A stretch of DNA of 64,000 bases from Nitrosarchaeum koreense MY1 (GCF_000220175.1 NZ_AFPU01000001.1:124001-188000), one strand, 5' to 3'; positions 16,890 through 26,486 are shown, numbered from the stretch's first letter. Notes: generated by a model not told the origin, from the sequence alone. Program-made: numbers and translations.

Positions 16890-18986
16890 GTGGCTGAATC
16901 TATTTTTCTCTCACCAAAATCAATAGCTATCATTGGTGCATCTGATAAACGAGGTAGTGTTGGAGCTACAATCACTTCAAATATTATGAATGGATTCAAA
17001 GGCATTGTTTACCCTGTTAGTCCTTCAAGACCAACTGTATTTTATAAAACAGCCTACAAGAGTGTAATGGATATTCCTAAACCCGTTGATCTTGCAGTAA
17101 TTGTCATCAACAATCTTTTGGTTGCAGATGTATTGGAAGAATGTGGTAAGAAAAAAGTTAAAGGTGTTATTATCATCACTGCTGGTTTTAAAGAAGTTGA
17201 TGAAGAAGGTGCAAAAAGAGAACAAAAACTAAAAGATATTGCTAAAAAATACAAAATCCAAATCATTGGACCAAACTGTCTTGGTGTAATGAATCTTGAT
17301 CCAAAGACAATGATGAATTCTACTTTCCTTAAGGTAACACCAAAGTCAGGCAAAATTGCACTAGTATCGCAAAGCGGTGCAATATGTGCTGCACTTGTCG
17401 AAGATGCCAGTGCACAGGGAATTGGTTTTTCTGCAGTAGTTAGTATGGGAAACAAAGCTGCAATGAGCGAAGTTGACATTCTTAAGATGCTTGCTAACCA
17501 CAATCAAACCAAAGTTATTGTAATGTATTTAGAAGACATGGGAGATGGTCAGGAATTTCTCAAAGTTTGTAAAAATATTACTAAAAAACTCAAAAAACCT
17601 GTTCTTGTTTTAAAATCTGGACGTAGTCCTGAAGGTGCAAAGGCTGCAATGTCTCATACTGGGGCTTTGATGGGCTCAGATGAAATCTATGATGCACTAC
17701 TAAAACAATCAGGTGCTATTCGTGTTGATACAATGGAAGAACTGTTTGATTATGCAACAGCTTTTTCAAAACAACCGCTTCCTTCTAAAGGAGAACTTGT
17801 AATTGTATCAAATGCAGGAGGTCCTGCAATTATCTCAACTGATGCATGCTCTCGGCTAGGAATTAAAATGGCAAATATTGAAAGCATTCGTCCAAAGATT
17901 AACGCTGTAATTCCTCCTTGGGGAAGCTCACGTAATCCTGTAGATATTGTAGGTGATGCTGATTTTAATAGATTTAGTAATGTATTGGATCGTGTTTTAG
18001 CACATCCTAATGTTGGCTCTGTAATTTCAATGTGTACTCCATCTGGAACTTTGAACTATGATAAACTAGCACAAGTAATTGTTTCAATGTCAAAAAAACA
18101 TAAAAAGACAATGCTTGCAAGTTTGATGGGACTAGATGAAGGAATTACTAATAGAGAAATTCTAGCTGCTGGTGATGTTCCATATTATACATATGCAGAA
18201 GGAGCAATTAGAACACTAGCTGCAATGCTAAAATTTGCAAATTGGATTAAAACACCCGAAGGAAAAATTCCTAAATTCAAAGTTGACAAATTAAAAGCAA
18301 AGAAAATTTTTGATAAAGTAAAAAAAGAGAAACGACCTAATCTATTAGAAGAAGAAGGACAAGAAGTTCTCAAAGCATATGGATTACCTTTACCAAAAAG
18401 CGCACTTGCAAAAACAGAAGCAGATGCAATAAAGATTGCAAAGCAAATAGGTTATCCTGTAGTGATGAAAATTGCATCACCACAAATTATTCACAAATCA
18501 GATGCTGGTGGTGTTAAAGTAAATCTCACAAATGATTTAGAAATTAAAGAAGCGTTTAAGACAATTATTGCAAATGCCAAAAAATATAATAAAAATGCAG
18601 AGATAAAAGGAGTTCTTATCGTAGAGATGGTAAAAGGTGGTAAAGAATTGATTATTGGTTCTAAACTAGAACCTGGATTTGGTCCTGTTATCATGCTTGG
18701 AATGGGTGGCATCTATGTTGAAGTTTTAAAAGATGTTACATTCAAACTTGCACCAGTAACAGACAAAGAAGCAGACGACATGATAGCATCTATTAAAACT
18801 CAAAAACTATTACAGGGTGTCAGAGGAGAAAAACCATCTGATATTGCAAAACTATCTGAATGTATTCAAAGATTATCTCAATTAGTTACTGATTTTAAGG
18901 AAATAAAGGAACTTGATATGAATCCAGTTCTTGTAATGGAAAAAGGCAAAGGCTGTAAAATTCTTGATGTTAGAATTGGTCTTTAA
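16890..18986 (+). CDS. 4-Hydroxybutyryl-CoA synthetase, ADP-forming (acyl-CoA synthetase family)
   Basis: 698 aa. Order of domains: CoA-binding Rossmann (about 1-135, SIAIIGASDKRGSVG), two succinyl-CoA-ligase-like domains with the phospho-His segment AMSHTGALMGSD, then an ATP-grasp domain (about 470-698). It is a fused alpha/beta ADP-forming acid-CoA ligase. Placed 73 bp before 4-hydroxybutyryl-CoA dehydratase, it most likely activates 4-hydroxybutyrate in the thaumarchaeal hydroxypropionate/hydroxybutyrate cycle, where ADP-forming ligases are the energy-saving feature. Start is GTG. By sequence alone it could be another acid-CoA ligase; context decides. Confidence 0.88.
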   Translation: MAESIFLSPKSIAIIGASDKRGSVGATITSNIMNGFKGIVYPVSPSRPTVFYKTAYKSVMDIPKPVDLAVIVINNLLVADVLEECGKKKVKGVIIITAGFKEVDEEGAKREQKLKDIAKKYKIQIIGPNCLGVMNLDPKTMMNSTFLKVTPKSGKIALVSQSGAICAALVEDASAQGIGFSAVVSMGNKAAMSEVDILKMLANHNQTKVIVMYLEDMGDGQEFLKVCKNITKKLKKPVLVLKSGRSPEGAKAAMSHTGALMGSDEIYDALLKQSGAIRVDTMEELFDYATAFSKQPLPSKGELVIVSNAGGPAIISTDACSRLGIKMANIESIRPKINAVIPPWGSSRNPVDIVGDADFNRFSNVLDRVLAHPNVGSVISMCTPSGTLNYDKLAQVIVSMSKKHKKTMLASLMGLDEGITNREILAAGDVPYYTYAEGAIRTLAAMLKFANWIKTPEGKIPKFKVDKLKAKKIFDKVKKEKRPNLLEEEGQEVLKAYGLPLPKSALAKTEADAIKIAKQIGYPVVMKIASPQIIHKSDAGGVKVNLTNDLEIKEAFKTIIANAKKYNKNAEIKGVLIVEMVKGGKELIIGSKLEPGFGPVIMLGMGGIYVEVLKDVTFKLAPVTDKEADDMIASIKTQKLLQGVRGEKPSDIAKLSECIQRLSQLVTDFKEIKELDMNPVLVMEKGKGCKILDVRIGL

Positions 18987-19059
18987 TTGTAATTTACTCG
19001 TAAAATTTGATTTGTTTAGTTTTAGAATATTTATACAACATAGGAGTAAATAAAATTAC

Positions 19060-20586
19060 ATGGCCAATGTCTTAAAGACAATTAGAACTGGTAATGATTA
19101 CATTGAAAGTCTTAGAGGTCGTGATCTCAAAGTTTACCTGTTTGGGGAATTAGTTAAAGAACCTGTAGATCATCCAATGATTAGACCATCAATTAATGCA
19201 GTTGCAGAGACATATGATTTGGCTGTACGTGAAGAGGCACTTGCTTCTGCACATTCATCTCTTACTGGATTAACCGTTAATCGATTTTTACATATTGCAG
19301 AAAGTGCACAAGATTTAGTTTTACAAAATAAAATGCAAAGAAAACTAGGACAAAACACTGGAACATGTTTTCAGAGATGCGTCGGAATGGATGCACTAAA
19401 TTCTTTACATTCAACTACATTTGAAATTGATGAGAAACACAAGACAGACTATCATAAACGATTTTTAGAATTTGTAAAGATGGTTCAAAAAGAAAATCTG
19501 GTAATTGGCGGTGCCATGACTGATCCAAAAGGAGATCGAAGTAAGGGACCAGCAGAACAAGATGATCCTGACTTGTTTACCCGAATAGTTGACCGAGATG
19601 AAAAAGGAATCTATGTCTCAGGTGCTAAAGCACATCAAACCGGCTGTATCAATTCTCATTGGATAATTCTCATGCCTACAGTAAGATTAACTGAAAATGA
19701 CAAAGATTGGGCAGTTGTTGGTGCAATTCCTGCTGATGCTAAAGGTGTGACTTACATCTATGGAAGACAATCATGTGACACAAGAAGTATGGAGGAAGGT
19801 GATATTGATTCTGGTAATGCAAAGTACGGTGGACAAGAAGCACTGATGATTTTAGATAGAGTATTCATTCCATGGGATAAAGTATTCATGCATGGTGAAT
19901 ATGAATTTGCATCAATGTTGATTGAACGCTTTACTTGTTACCATAGACGTAGTTATGTTTGCAAAACAGGATTAGGTGATGTTCTAATTGGTGCAGCTGC
20001 TGCAATAGCTGATTACAACGGAGTTCCAAATGTATCTCATATCAAAGATAAGATTATTGAGATGACTCATCTCAATGAAACAATCTTTGCTGCTGGAATT
20101 GCATCATCCCATCAAGGTCACAAAATGAAATCAGGAGTATATCTAAACGAAGATGTATTGGCACAAGTTTGTAAACATAATGTAACACGTTTTCCATATG
20201 AAATTAGTAGACTTGCACAAGATATTGCTGGAGGTCTAGTTGTAACCTTACCCTCTGAGAAAGATTTTAGGCATCCTGTTGCAGGTCCATTACTTAAAAA
20301 ATATCTTAAAGGTCGTAAAGGGGCAGATGTTGAAAATAGAATGAGAATTCTCAGGCTAATTGAAAATATGACATTGGGACGAAATGCTGTTGGTTATCTT
20401 ACTGAATCAATGCATGGAGCTGGTTCTCCACAAGCACAGAGAATACAAATTCAGAGACAGATGCAAATTGGATATAAGAAGAATCTCGCAAAAAACCTTG
20501 CAGGAATTACAAACGACATTGAAGAACCAAACGAGCCATCTGACTATTTTAATCGTATTTTCAAGACTAAAGATTCAATTCTTTAG
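19060..20586 (+). CDS. abfD: 4-Hydroxybutyryl-CoA dehydratase
   Basis: 508 aa, the full length for the family. It dehydrates 4-hydroxybutyryl-CoA to crotonyl-CoA using FAD and a 4Fe-4S cluster, the diagnostic enzyme of the carbon-fixation cycle. Cluster ligands visible are C103 and C107 (CFQRC), H295 and C301 (YHRRSYVCK). FAD and substrate regions include AHQTGCINSHW and the C-terminal ESMHGAGSPQAQR. An AATATTTATA box lies about 30 bases upstream, so it may also be transcribed independently of the synthetase gene. Confidence 0.95.
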   Translation: MANVLKTIRTGNDYIESLRGRDLKVYLFGELVKEPVDHPMIRPSINAVAETYDLAVREEALASAHSSLTGLTVNRFLHIAESAQDLVLQNKMQRKLGQNTGTCFQRCVGMDALNSLHSTTFEIDEKHKTDYHKRFLEFVKMVQKENLVIGGAMTDPKGDRSKGPAEQDDPDLFTRIVDRDEKGIYVSGAKAHQTGCINSHWIILMPTVRLTENDKDWAVVGAIPADAKGVTYIYGRQSCDTRSMEEGDIDSGNAKYGGQEALMILDRVFIPWDKVFMHGEYEFASMLIERFTCYHRRSYVCKTGLGDVLIGAAAAIADYNGVPNVSHIKDKIIEMTHLNETIFAAGIASSHQGHKMKSGVYLNEDVLAQVCKHNVTRFPYEISRLAQDIAGGLVVTLPSEKDFRHPVAGPLLKKYLKGRKGADVENRMRILRLIENMTLGRNAVGYLTESMHGAGSPQAQRIQIQRQMQIGYKKNLAKNLAGITNDIEEPNEPSDYFNRIFKTKDSIL

Positions 20587-20637
20587 ATATTTTTACAAGA
20601 TATTTTATTCAAAAACAATCCTGATGTTTTAGGAAAA

Positions 20638-21312
20638 TTATTTTTGATCTTTCTCTGACTCTTGCTTTTCTGCTTTAGTAGAACTATCATTGTCGTGATT
20701 TGAATACGCTTTATCTTTTTCTAGTTTATCTAATTCTGGAATATTTGCAGTGGACTCTACATTAGAATCATTTTTCTTAAATGGATCCTGCAAACTAAGT
20801 TCTTTCTCATTTTTCTTTTTAGTCATCTGCTTTACAACCATAATTCCTATGACAATTACAATAATTACATAATTAATTGGAGGTTTCAGTAGTTGAGTGA
20901 CATAACCCACTTGAGGAATTACATATGCTACTTTACCGATATATTCTTCTTTGGTAATTGGAAAGTCCGTTCCTGGAATTGAGGCAGGGTTTGCATCTCC
21001 TTTTGTTCTGATGGTTTTTGGTTCATCATCTATAACTGATGCAACTCTATGAACAATTACTCTGTCGTGTCCTGAGGGACGATTAAATACAATGATATCT
21101 CCAACTTTAATGTCGTCAAACGGTACATGTCCTTGAACAATCAATACATCATAAACTTCTAAAACTGGTATCATGCTTCCACTTGCAACTACATAAAATG
21201 GATTTTGTGTTCCAAACACAACTTGTAGACCAATCCAGATCACAAGTACTCCTATAGCTACAATTAAAATATCTTTGAGTATTCCTTTTGACATTAATTT
21301 TTTGTTCAACAT
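20638..21312 (-). CDS. Signal peptidase I, archaeal/ER (Sec11) type
   Basis: 224 aa. After one N-terminal helix comes SGSM with catalytic Ser46, then the box with the catalytic His (IVHRVASV) and the Asp region (RTKGDANPAS), typical of the Ser-His-Asp ER/archaeal enzyme. A second helix (about 145-163) and a long charged Lys/Glu/Ser-rich cytoplasmic tail follow. It removes signal peptides from exported proteins. An alternative start is Met7. Confidence 0.92.
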   Translation of the reverse strand: MLNKKLMSKGILKDILIVAIGVLVIWIGLQVVFGTQNPFYVVASGSMIPVLEVYDVLIVQGHVPFDDIKVGDIIVFNRPSGHDRVIVHRVASVIDDEPKTIRTKGDANPASIPGTDFPITKEEYIGKVAYVIPQVGYVTQLLKPPINYVIIVIVIGIMVVKQMTKKKNEKELSLQDPFKKNDSNVESTANIPELDKLEKDKAYSNHDNDSSTKAEKQESEKDQK

Positions 21313-21352
21313 TTACATTTCCTATTAATTAACTGATTAGACTTATCGACAC

Positions 21353-22105
21353 TTATTGTAGCTTACTGCCACATTCTTCACAGAATTTGGAACCCTCTTT
21401 ATTTGAAAATCCACATTTTGTACATTTTCCTGGTTGCGAAGCTTGAGGTGCTACAGTTGGATTTCCTAAAAGAATCACTTCTCCTACTTTTCTTATGTTG
21501 TTCCATGGGATACTTCCTTCGGTTCCATCATTTTTAATAATTAACAATACTACTGATTGATTAGAATCAATTCCAACTTGTTTTGCATTACCAATTTTTT
21601 TAGCATTTTCATCATATACTGCTAATCCTTCAATTGAGCTAACTGTAGTAGATGAACTTGGTTGAGTAGATGATTTTACACTAGTTTCTGTTTTTATTTG
21701 AGTTTGTGTTGGTTCTAGAATTTTTGGTGCGACAGTTTGACTAGAAGGCTCTAATGGCTTTGCACTTCCCACATCTACTGTTTCATTTTGTTTTTTAAAT
21801 TCTCTATATTCAGCTATTACTGCTTTACAAGAATTGCAAATGTATTGACCTTTTTCTGCAAGAATTAAATTTTCTGCAACCTCTTCGTTTGGATTTTCAA
21901 ATTCAATTTTTGGAGGACCTTCAAATTCTTTTTCACATGTATTGCAAAAATGTTTAGTGATTCTTTGACTATCTAATCTTCCAATAGGTGCTAAAAATAA
22001 ATCTGGACCTCCCAGGTTGCCTTTCATTTGCTGCTGGTCATTTACAGTTGCCATTACATAACCGCCAGATCCTCGTAATTTTTTAAGTCTAAGTTCGGTG
22101 CTCAT
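21353..22105 (-). CDS. Double zinc-ribbon protein with PRC-barrel-like domain
   Basis: 250 aa. An N-terminal zinc finger (CNTC about residue 54, CNSC about 92) is followed by a Ser/Thr/Pro-rich linker (about 110-155), a PRC-barrel-like domain (GLAVYDENAKKIGNAKQVGI to IPWNNIRKVGEVILL) and a C-terminal zinc ribbon (CTKCGFSNKEGSKFCEECG). It is cytoplasmic, with a modular adaptor look. It is the first of several zinc-ribbon genes here; precise function unknown. Confidence 0.72.
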   Translation of the reverse strand: MSTELRLKKLRGSGGYVMATVNDQQQMKGNLGGPDLFLAPIGRLDSQRITKHFCNTCEKEFEGPPKIEFENPNEEVAENLILAEKGQYICNSCKAVIAEYREFKKQNETVDVGSAKPLEPSSQTVAPKILEPTQTQIKTETSVKSSTQPSSSTTVSSIEGLAVYDENAKKIGNAKQVGIDSNQSVVLLIIKNDGTEGSIPWNNIRKVGEVILLGNPTVAPQASQPGKCTKCGFSNKEGSKFCEECGSKLQ

Positions 22106-22232
22106 ATTTCCGTTTTATTGAAACGACATTTAAGTATATATCATTAAATCATTTTTTATTTTCTATCCAACAAAAAATACGGTGTAAACTCTTGTGAACA
22201 TTTTTAGGGATGTTCAATAAATTATAATCATT

Positions 22233-22562
22233 ATGGGAATAACAGAAGTTTCAGATGCAAAGTCTTGGGAAATCAATGTGATTAACTCTGATATACCAGT
22301 GTTTGTTGACTTTTGGGCTCAATGGTGTGGTCCATGTAGAATGGTAAGCCCTGTAGTTGAAGAATTGGCAAATGATTATCAAGGTAAAGTAAAATTTGTC
22401 AAAGTCAACGTTGATGAGGCTAACGAATTAGCATCCAAATACAATGTCTTTAGCATTCCAACCTTAATTCTCCTTAACAAAGGTGAAATCGTTAGTCAGC
22501 AAGTTGGTGCTGCATCAAAAGAATCATACAAAAATATGATTGATAGAGCATTACAAGCATAA
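22233..22562 (+). CDS. trxA: Thioredoxin
   Basis: 109 aa, full-length thioredoxin with active site WAQWCGPCRM, the buried Asp (VFVDFWA) and cis-Pro (SIPTLIL). It is a cytoplasmic disulfide reductase. It is divergent from the PRC/zinc-ribbon gene and followed by another zinc-ribbon gene. Confidence 0.95.
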   Translation: MGITEVSDAKSWEINVINSDIPVFVDFWAQWCGPCRMVSPVVEELANDYQGKVKFVKVNVDEANELASKYNVFSIPTLILLNKGEIVSQQVGAASKESYKNMIDRALQA

Positions 22563-22627
22563 ATCATTACACATCTTTCTATTTTTTGATCCTAAAGTAA
22601 TTAATATTCCAAAAATAAAGCATCGGT

Positions 22628-23149
22628 ATGTCATTTGGTGAAGTAGATACTCTTAACATGCTTTTTGATAAACTACAAAGCTTGTTTGATGAATCTCAAG
22701 GTTACTATGAATCATTTCTTGACACAAATAACATGTACAAAAAAGGTCTACTAAGTGACAAAGAATTCTTTCAAAAACTAGGTGACTATGTTGTAGCTTA
22801 TTCTGCACTAGAATTTTTAGCAATTAAAGTAATTTTTGAGCTGAAAAAATCTCGTGGTGCAGGTACTGGTAATACTCAATCACCTGGATTGATGCCGGGA
22901 ATGGGACAACCTGGAATGATGAGTGGAATTGGTATGCCAAGATCAGGTTCTGCCCAAAATCCTGTTGGTGGTCCTCCTGGAATTGTATCTGCAAAAGAAG
23001 CCTTTGGTGATGTTGGAACTTTACCATCTCCAGATCCATCATTAATGCCAAGAAGAACTGTTGAATCTAGTGGAAATGGATGCAAATCATGTGGTGCATC
23101 ATTAAGACCAAACGCAAAATTTTGCACAAAATGTGGAACTAAAGCATAA
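22628..23149 (+). CDS. Zinc-ribbon protein with N-terminal helical domain
   Basis: 173 aa. The helical N-terminus (about 1-80) is followed by a Gly/Pro/Met-rich low-complexity linker (about 82-145) and a C-terminal ribbon (CKSCGASLRPNAKFCTKCG). The layout resembles the neighbouring proteins at 21353 and 23165. Function unknown. Confidence 0.7.
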   Translation: MSFGEVDTLNMLFDKLQSLFDESQGYYESFLDTNNMYKKGLLSDKEFFQKLGDYVVAYSALEFLAIKVIFELKKSRGAGTGNTQSPGLMPGMGQPGMMSGIGMPRSGSAQNPVGGPPGIVSAKEAFGDVGTLPSPDPSLMPRRTVESSGNGCKSCGASLRPNAKFCTKCGTKA

Positions 23150-23164
23150 AATTCTTTTTAAAAA

Positions 23165-23524
23165 TTAATCTTGTGTTGTACCGCATTCAGGACAGAATTT
23201 TGCTGTATCTGATAGAGTTGTGCCACATTCAGAGCAGAATTTTCCATCAGTACTAGTTTTTGAAAATGCATTTCCATAAACATTTGAGCTTTTGACAGCA
23301 CCAGATGGTTCGTATTTGTCATCATCAATTAAAATTGGTGCAAAGTCTTGTTCTACCATAAATGTTAGCATTCGTGGAAGTGAATTTTCTTTATTTTCAG
23401 GATCTGGAACTGTATCTCCTAACCAAAATGCAAATCTCATAAGAGTTAGTTCTGGAGTAGAAAATGCAAGAGTGTGTTTTGACATGTATTCTTGTGCTGC
23501 TTTTTTTCCATCAAAAACCTTCAT
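23165..23524 (-). CDS. Small zinc-ribbon protein
   Basis: 119 aa. About 85 residues of a mixed alpha/beta N-terminal domain are followed by a ribbon with two CxxCG knuckles (FCSECGTTLSDTAKFCPECG). Convergent with the preceding zinc-ribbon gene. No function assigned. Confidence 0.7.
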   Translation of the reverse strand: MKVFDGKKAAQEYMSKHTLAFSTPELTLMRFAFWLGDTVPDPENKENSLPRMLTFMVEQDFAPILIDDDKYEPSGAVKSSNVYGNAFSKTSTDGKFCSECGTTLSDTAKFCPECGTTQD

Positions 23525-23576
23525 GGAAGATTGTAATCATTGTTTATGTATAATAGTTTCTGGAAACTATTTTTAA

Positions 23577-23648
23577 TGGACCGGGGGGGAATTGAACCCC
23601 CGACATCCTCGTTGCGAACGAGGCATTATACCACTAAACCACCGGCCC
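23577..23648 (-). tRNA. tRNA-Ala (anticodon CGC)
   Basis: 72 nt: acceptor GGGCCGG/CCGGTCC with the G3-U70 pair that identifies alanine tRNAs, anticodon stem CCTCG/CGAGG, loop TTCGCAA (CGC), T-arm GGGGG/CCCCC, discriminator A, no CCA. Confidence 0.96.
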
Positions 23649-23774
23649 GTGCATTACCTCTAAGAGATGTGTTTTTATTCATTTTCTAAAGAAAGTACTC
23701 AAATATGCATAAAAATTAATTTTAATTATTTTTTTATATGTAAACCATATATCTCAAATTATATTTGTATAGTA

Positions 23775-24128
23775 GTGGGAAAATCCATCAAAGAAAGAAT
23801 CAAAGAGTCTGTCTCAGACGTTGAAAAAGACATAGTGGATATTAGCAAAGAACAACGTAGAGGAATAAAAAAAGAGTACAAGGACATTGAAAAGATAAGG
23901 CACCATAAAGAATTTATTTATTACAAAACAGATGCTCTTGCCATAGTTAGTCGCAAACTAGGAGGATTTGATGAATTTCTTAAAATTGTTGATGAGTTGA
24001 CTCGAGAAGGATATCGGATGATGAACTCTGAAGATGTAAAAAATATCTTGGCAAATTTCGGAATAAGTGTACCTGGACAAAACAGGGGAATTTTATATTA
24101 TTTTCAAAACAAAAAATACATCAACTAA
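23775..24128 (+). CDS. Small charged helical protein of unknown function
   Basis: 117 aa from a GTG at 23775. The frame stays open upstream into the tRNA border, but that part is rich in Phe/Tyr/Cys/Ile and unlike a protein N-terminus, so the GTG is preferred. The product is highly charged: a coiled-coil-like N-terminus (KERIKESVSDVEKDIVDISK) and a C-terminal alpha/beta half. Not recognised. Confidence 0.6.
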   Translation: MGKSIKERIKESVSDVEKDIVDISKEQRRGIKKEYKDIEKIRHHKEFIYYKTDALAIVSRKLGGFDEFLKIVDELTREGYRMMNSEDVKNILANFGISVPGQNRGILYYFQNKKYIN

Positions 24129-24146
24129 TATTTCATTTGTTTATCT

Positions 24147-24836
24147 CTAAGGAACTACCAAGTGAACACCAACACAGCTAAAGTTGGTTCTGTCTCGAAT
24201 TTCAGAATCTTGAGATTTAGAAAATTGATATATGAAAACTGTATCTTGTAGGTATGTGCCATAACTTGTAATCTCACATTTGTCAAATTTCCAAGTTTGA
24301 ATTATGGCACCTTTTCCGTCTAACACATCAATGTCAACGTTAAATTTGTTAAGAAGGTTTCCTCTGTCCATCCAATCACTTACAAATTTGTAGAATTGTT
24401 TTTTGTCAGCATTTGGTAAAGATTCTAAAAAGAATTTTGGGTTAATATCTCTAAATTCATACATTCTACCACGAGGATCGTCTGCTGCACCTGATTTGGA
24501 GCTAGTCATTTCAAATTTTTCAAAATATGTTGTTGAAATTGGAGCTACAATGTTGGAAATAGTCACTTTAAAACTCTGAGCACGTTCTTCATCTATTACT
24601 GATGTTTGAGCTGCAGTTACTTCAGTAATTGGAATTTGGATAATTCCATTTGTAATAAGATATTGTAGTGATTTGATATAATCTGATTCACTAATTGTTC
24701 CTTCAGACCACCATTTTGCATTATTTTTAATCCAATCAGGAACATTTGAATTATTTGCAAAAGCAAGAGTGGAAAATCCAAAGACCGGTAAAACTGTAAC
24801 ACCAAATAAGAGTAAAACAAGTAATTTTTTATTCAT
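24147..24836 (-). CDS. Exported protein with thaumarchaeal DWIKNNAKWW module
   Basis: 229 aa. The signal peptide (MNKKLLVLLLFGVTVLPVFG) is followed by the module VPDWIKNNAKWWSEG and ending in LITNGIIQIP, common in surface proteins of this phylum. A beta-rich domain of about 150 residues follows, with two Cys (CEITS, FSCVG) that may form a disulfide. No C-terminal anchor. The frame extends 20 codons further, but the signal peptide fixes the start. Role at the cell surface unknown. Confidence 0.75.
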   Translation of the reverse strand: MNKKLLVLLLFGVTVLPVFGFSTLAFANNSNVPDWIKNNAKWWSEGTISESDYIKSLQYLITNGIIQIPITEVTAAQTSVIDEERAQSFKVTISNIVAPISTTYFEKFEMTSSKSGAADDPRGRMYEFRDINPKFFLESLPNADKKQFYKFVSDWMDRGNLLNKFNVDIDVLDGKGAIIQTWKFDKCEITSYGTYLQDTVFIYQFSKSQDSEIRDRTNFSCVGVHLVVP

Positions 24837-24976
24837 AATGAATTTATCACTACTTGAAAGTAAGATAAATACTTTGAAGTGAATTTTCATAATCAAATAA
24901 AAAATGAGAGGCTATATTTGAGCAATACATATCTGAAAATGATGAATCTTACTATGGTCTAATTTTTACTATTATT

Positions 24977-25066
24977 ATGAACAATTTATCAAATTTTGTC
25001 CAAAAATTATCTAAATCTAAGTTTATCTCAACGCATAATAGACTGCAAGACATGAAAATTTTCTGA
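24977..25066 (+). other. Possible 29-codon upstream reading frame overlapping the amidohydrolase start
   Basis: An ATG at 24977 opens 29 codons whose TGA shares its final base with the ATG of the next gene (TGATG). The arrangement is what translational coupling looks like, but the peptide has no recognisable feature and the frame may be chance. Confidence 0.25.
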
Positions 25067-26457
25067 TGACGTATGATACCGTGATCACAAATTCACACAT
25101 AATTTTACCTCAAGGGATGCTTGACAAAAATATCATAATTGATGAAGAAAAAATCGTTGGTTTCACAAACGATATTCCTGCATGTGATCATAAAATAAAT
25201 GGAAATGGTCTAATCTCAATACCTGGACCAATAGATACTCATGTTCATTATGGAGTATATTCTCCAATTGATCAGGCTGCAAAAACAGAATCACACGCTG
25301 CAGCTATTGGCGGAATTACAACGATGATGAGAATGTTACGACTTGGAAATTCATTTAAAAATTCATTGTCAGATCAACTAGAAGCTGCATCCAAAAATCA
25401 CTATGTTGACTATACAATCCATGCATCTATTTTTACTCCTCAACAAATTAAAGAAATGTCTTACTGTATTGAAAAAGGAATCACTTCATTTAAAATTTAC
25501 ATGAATCTTGGTGGTGATGTAGGTCATGTGTATATGGACATGGCGCCATATTCAACTCAATTATCAGAAGCGACAGTAAATGTAACTGACGAAATAGTAG
25601 AAGAAATTGTAAAAAATGCAACATCACTTGGTTGTCCTGTTTTAGTTCATGCCGAAGATTATGAATCATGTGCGTGTGGAATAAAGACCGCTAAAGAGAA
25701 AAATCGTGATGGACTTCCTGCATGGTCTGAAAGCCGTTCACCAGAATTTGAAGCAAAGGCCATAAAAACAATTTCAAAATTTGGAAGAGATTATGACTGT
25801 ACAATATATTTTGTTCATATTGGTTCTCAAAAAGCATTAGAGCAAATTAAAGAAGAACGAAAACTAGGAACTAAAATTTTTGTTGAAACTTGTCCACATT
25901 ATCTTACACTGTCTTATGAAAATCAAAAAGGATATCTTGCCAAAGTCATGCCTCCGATTAGAACTGTTCAAGATAATGCTGCTGTATGGGATGCATTATC
26001 TCATAATCTAATTGATACTATAGGTACAGATCATGTTGCAAATCAATTAAAACTGAAACTTGGTGGTACTGATGTTTGGGGTGCTCTTGCTGGATTTCCA
26101 GGCATAGGTACTGTAATTCCAATTTTATTGAGTGAGGGTGTAAATAAAAATAGAATTTCACTTGAACAATTTGTAAAATTTACTAGTACAAATGCTGCCA
26201 AAATATTTGGAATGTATCCAACAAAAGGAACACTGGATAAAGGTGCTGATGCTGATGTTACAATGATAAATTTAAAAAAAGAAAATAAGGTTTCCTCAGA
26301 ACTATTTGGTGGCTTTTCTGATTATATTGTATATGAGGGAATGTCACTGAAAGGATGGCCAGTTAAAACAATAGTAAGAGGTCAACTTGTGGCTGAAGAT
26401 TTTCAAGTTGTTGGAAAATTAGGTCATGGAAAGTTTGTTAAACGTTCTATCTCCTAA
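25066..26457 (+). CDS. Cyclic amidohydrolase (dihydropyrimidinase/hydantoinase/dihydroorotase family)
   Basis: 463 aa, zinc amidohydrolase barrel: first ligands in GPIDTHVHYG, a likely carboxylated Lys in SFKIYMN, metal His in VHAEDYE and FVHIGSQ, and the catalytic Asp in TIGTDHV. The length and the VETCPHYLTLSYE and MPPIRT segments are closer to dihydropyrimidinase/hydantoinase than to short dihydroorotases. It hydrolyses a cyclic amide such as dihydroorotate or dihydropyrimidine; I cannot decide the substrate. No pyr genes are adjacent. Confidence 0.82.
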   Translation: MTYDTVITNSHIILPQGMLDKNIIIDEEKIVGFTNDIPACDHKINGNGLISIPGPIDTHVHYGVYSPIDQAAKTESHAAAIGGITTMMRMLRLGNSFKNSLSDQLEAASKNHYVDYTIHASIFTPQQIKEMSYCIEKGITSFKIYMNLGGDVGHVYMDMAPYSTQLSEATVNVTDEIVEEIVKNATSLGCPVLVHAEDYESCACGIKTAKEKNRDGLPAWSESRSPEFEAKAIKTISKFGRDYDCTIYFVHIGSQKALEQIKEERKLGTKIFVETCPHYLTLSYENQKGYLAKVMPPIRTVQDNAAVWDALSHNLIDTIGTDHVANQLKLKLGGTDVWGALAGFPGIGTVIPILLSEGVNKNRISLEQFVKFTSTNAAKIFGMYPTKGTLDKGADADVTMINLKKENKVSSELFGGFSDYIVYEGMSLKGWPVKTIVRGQLVAEDFQVVGKLGHGKFVKRSIS

Positions 26458-26486
26458 ATATCAATTATCAAATAAAATATTTAATT

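Noticed and set aside
24925-24960. CTGA followed by ATGATGA, resembling D' and C' boxes of a C/D RNA
   Set aside because: No matching terminal C and D boxes at proper distance; single short motifs are expected by chance.
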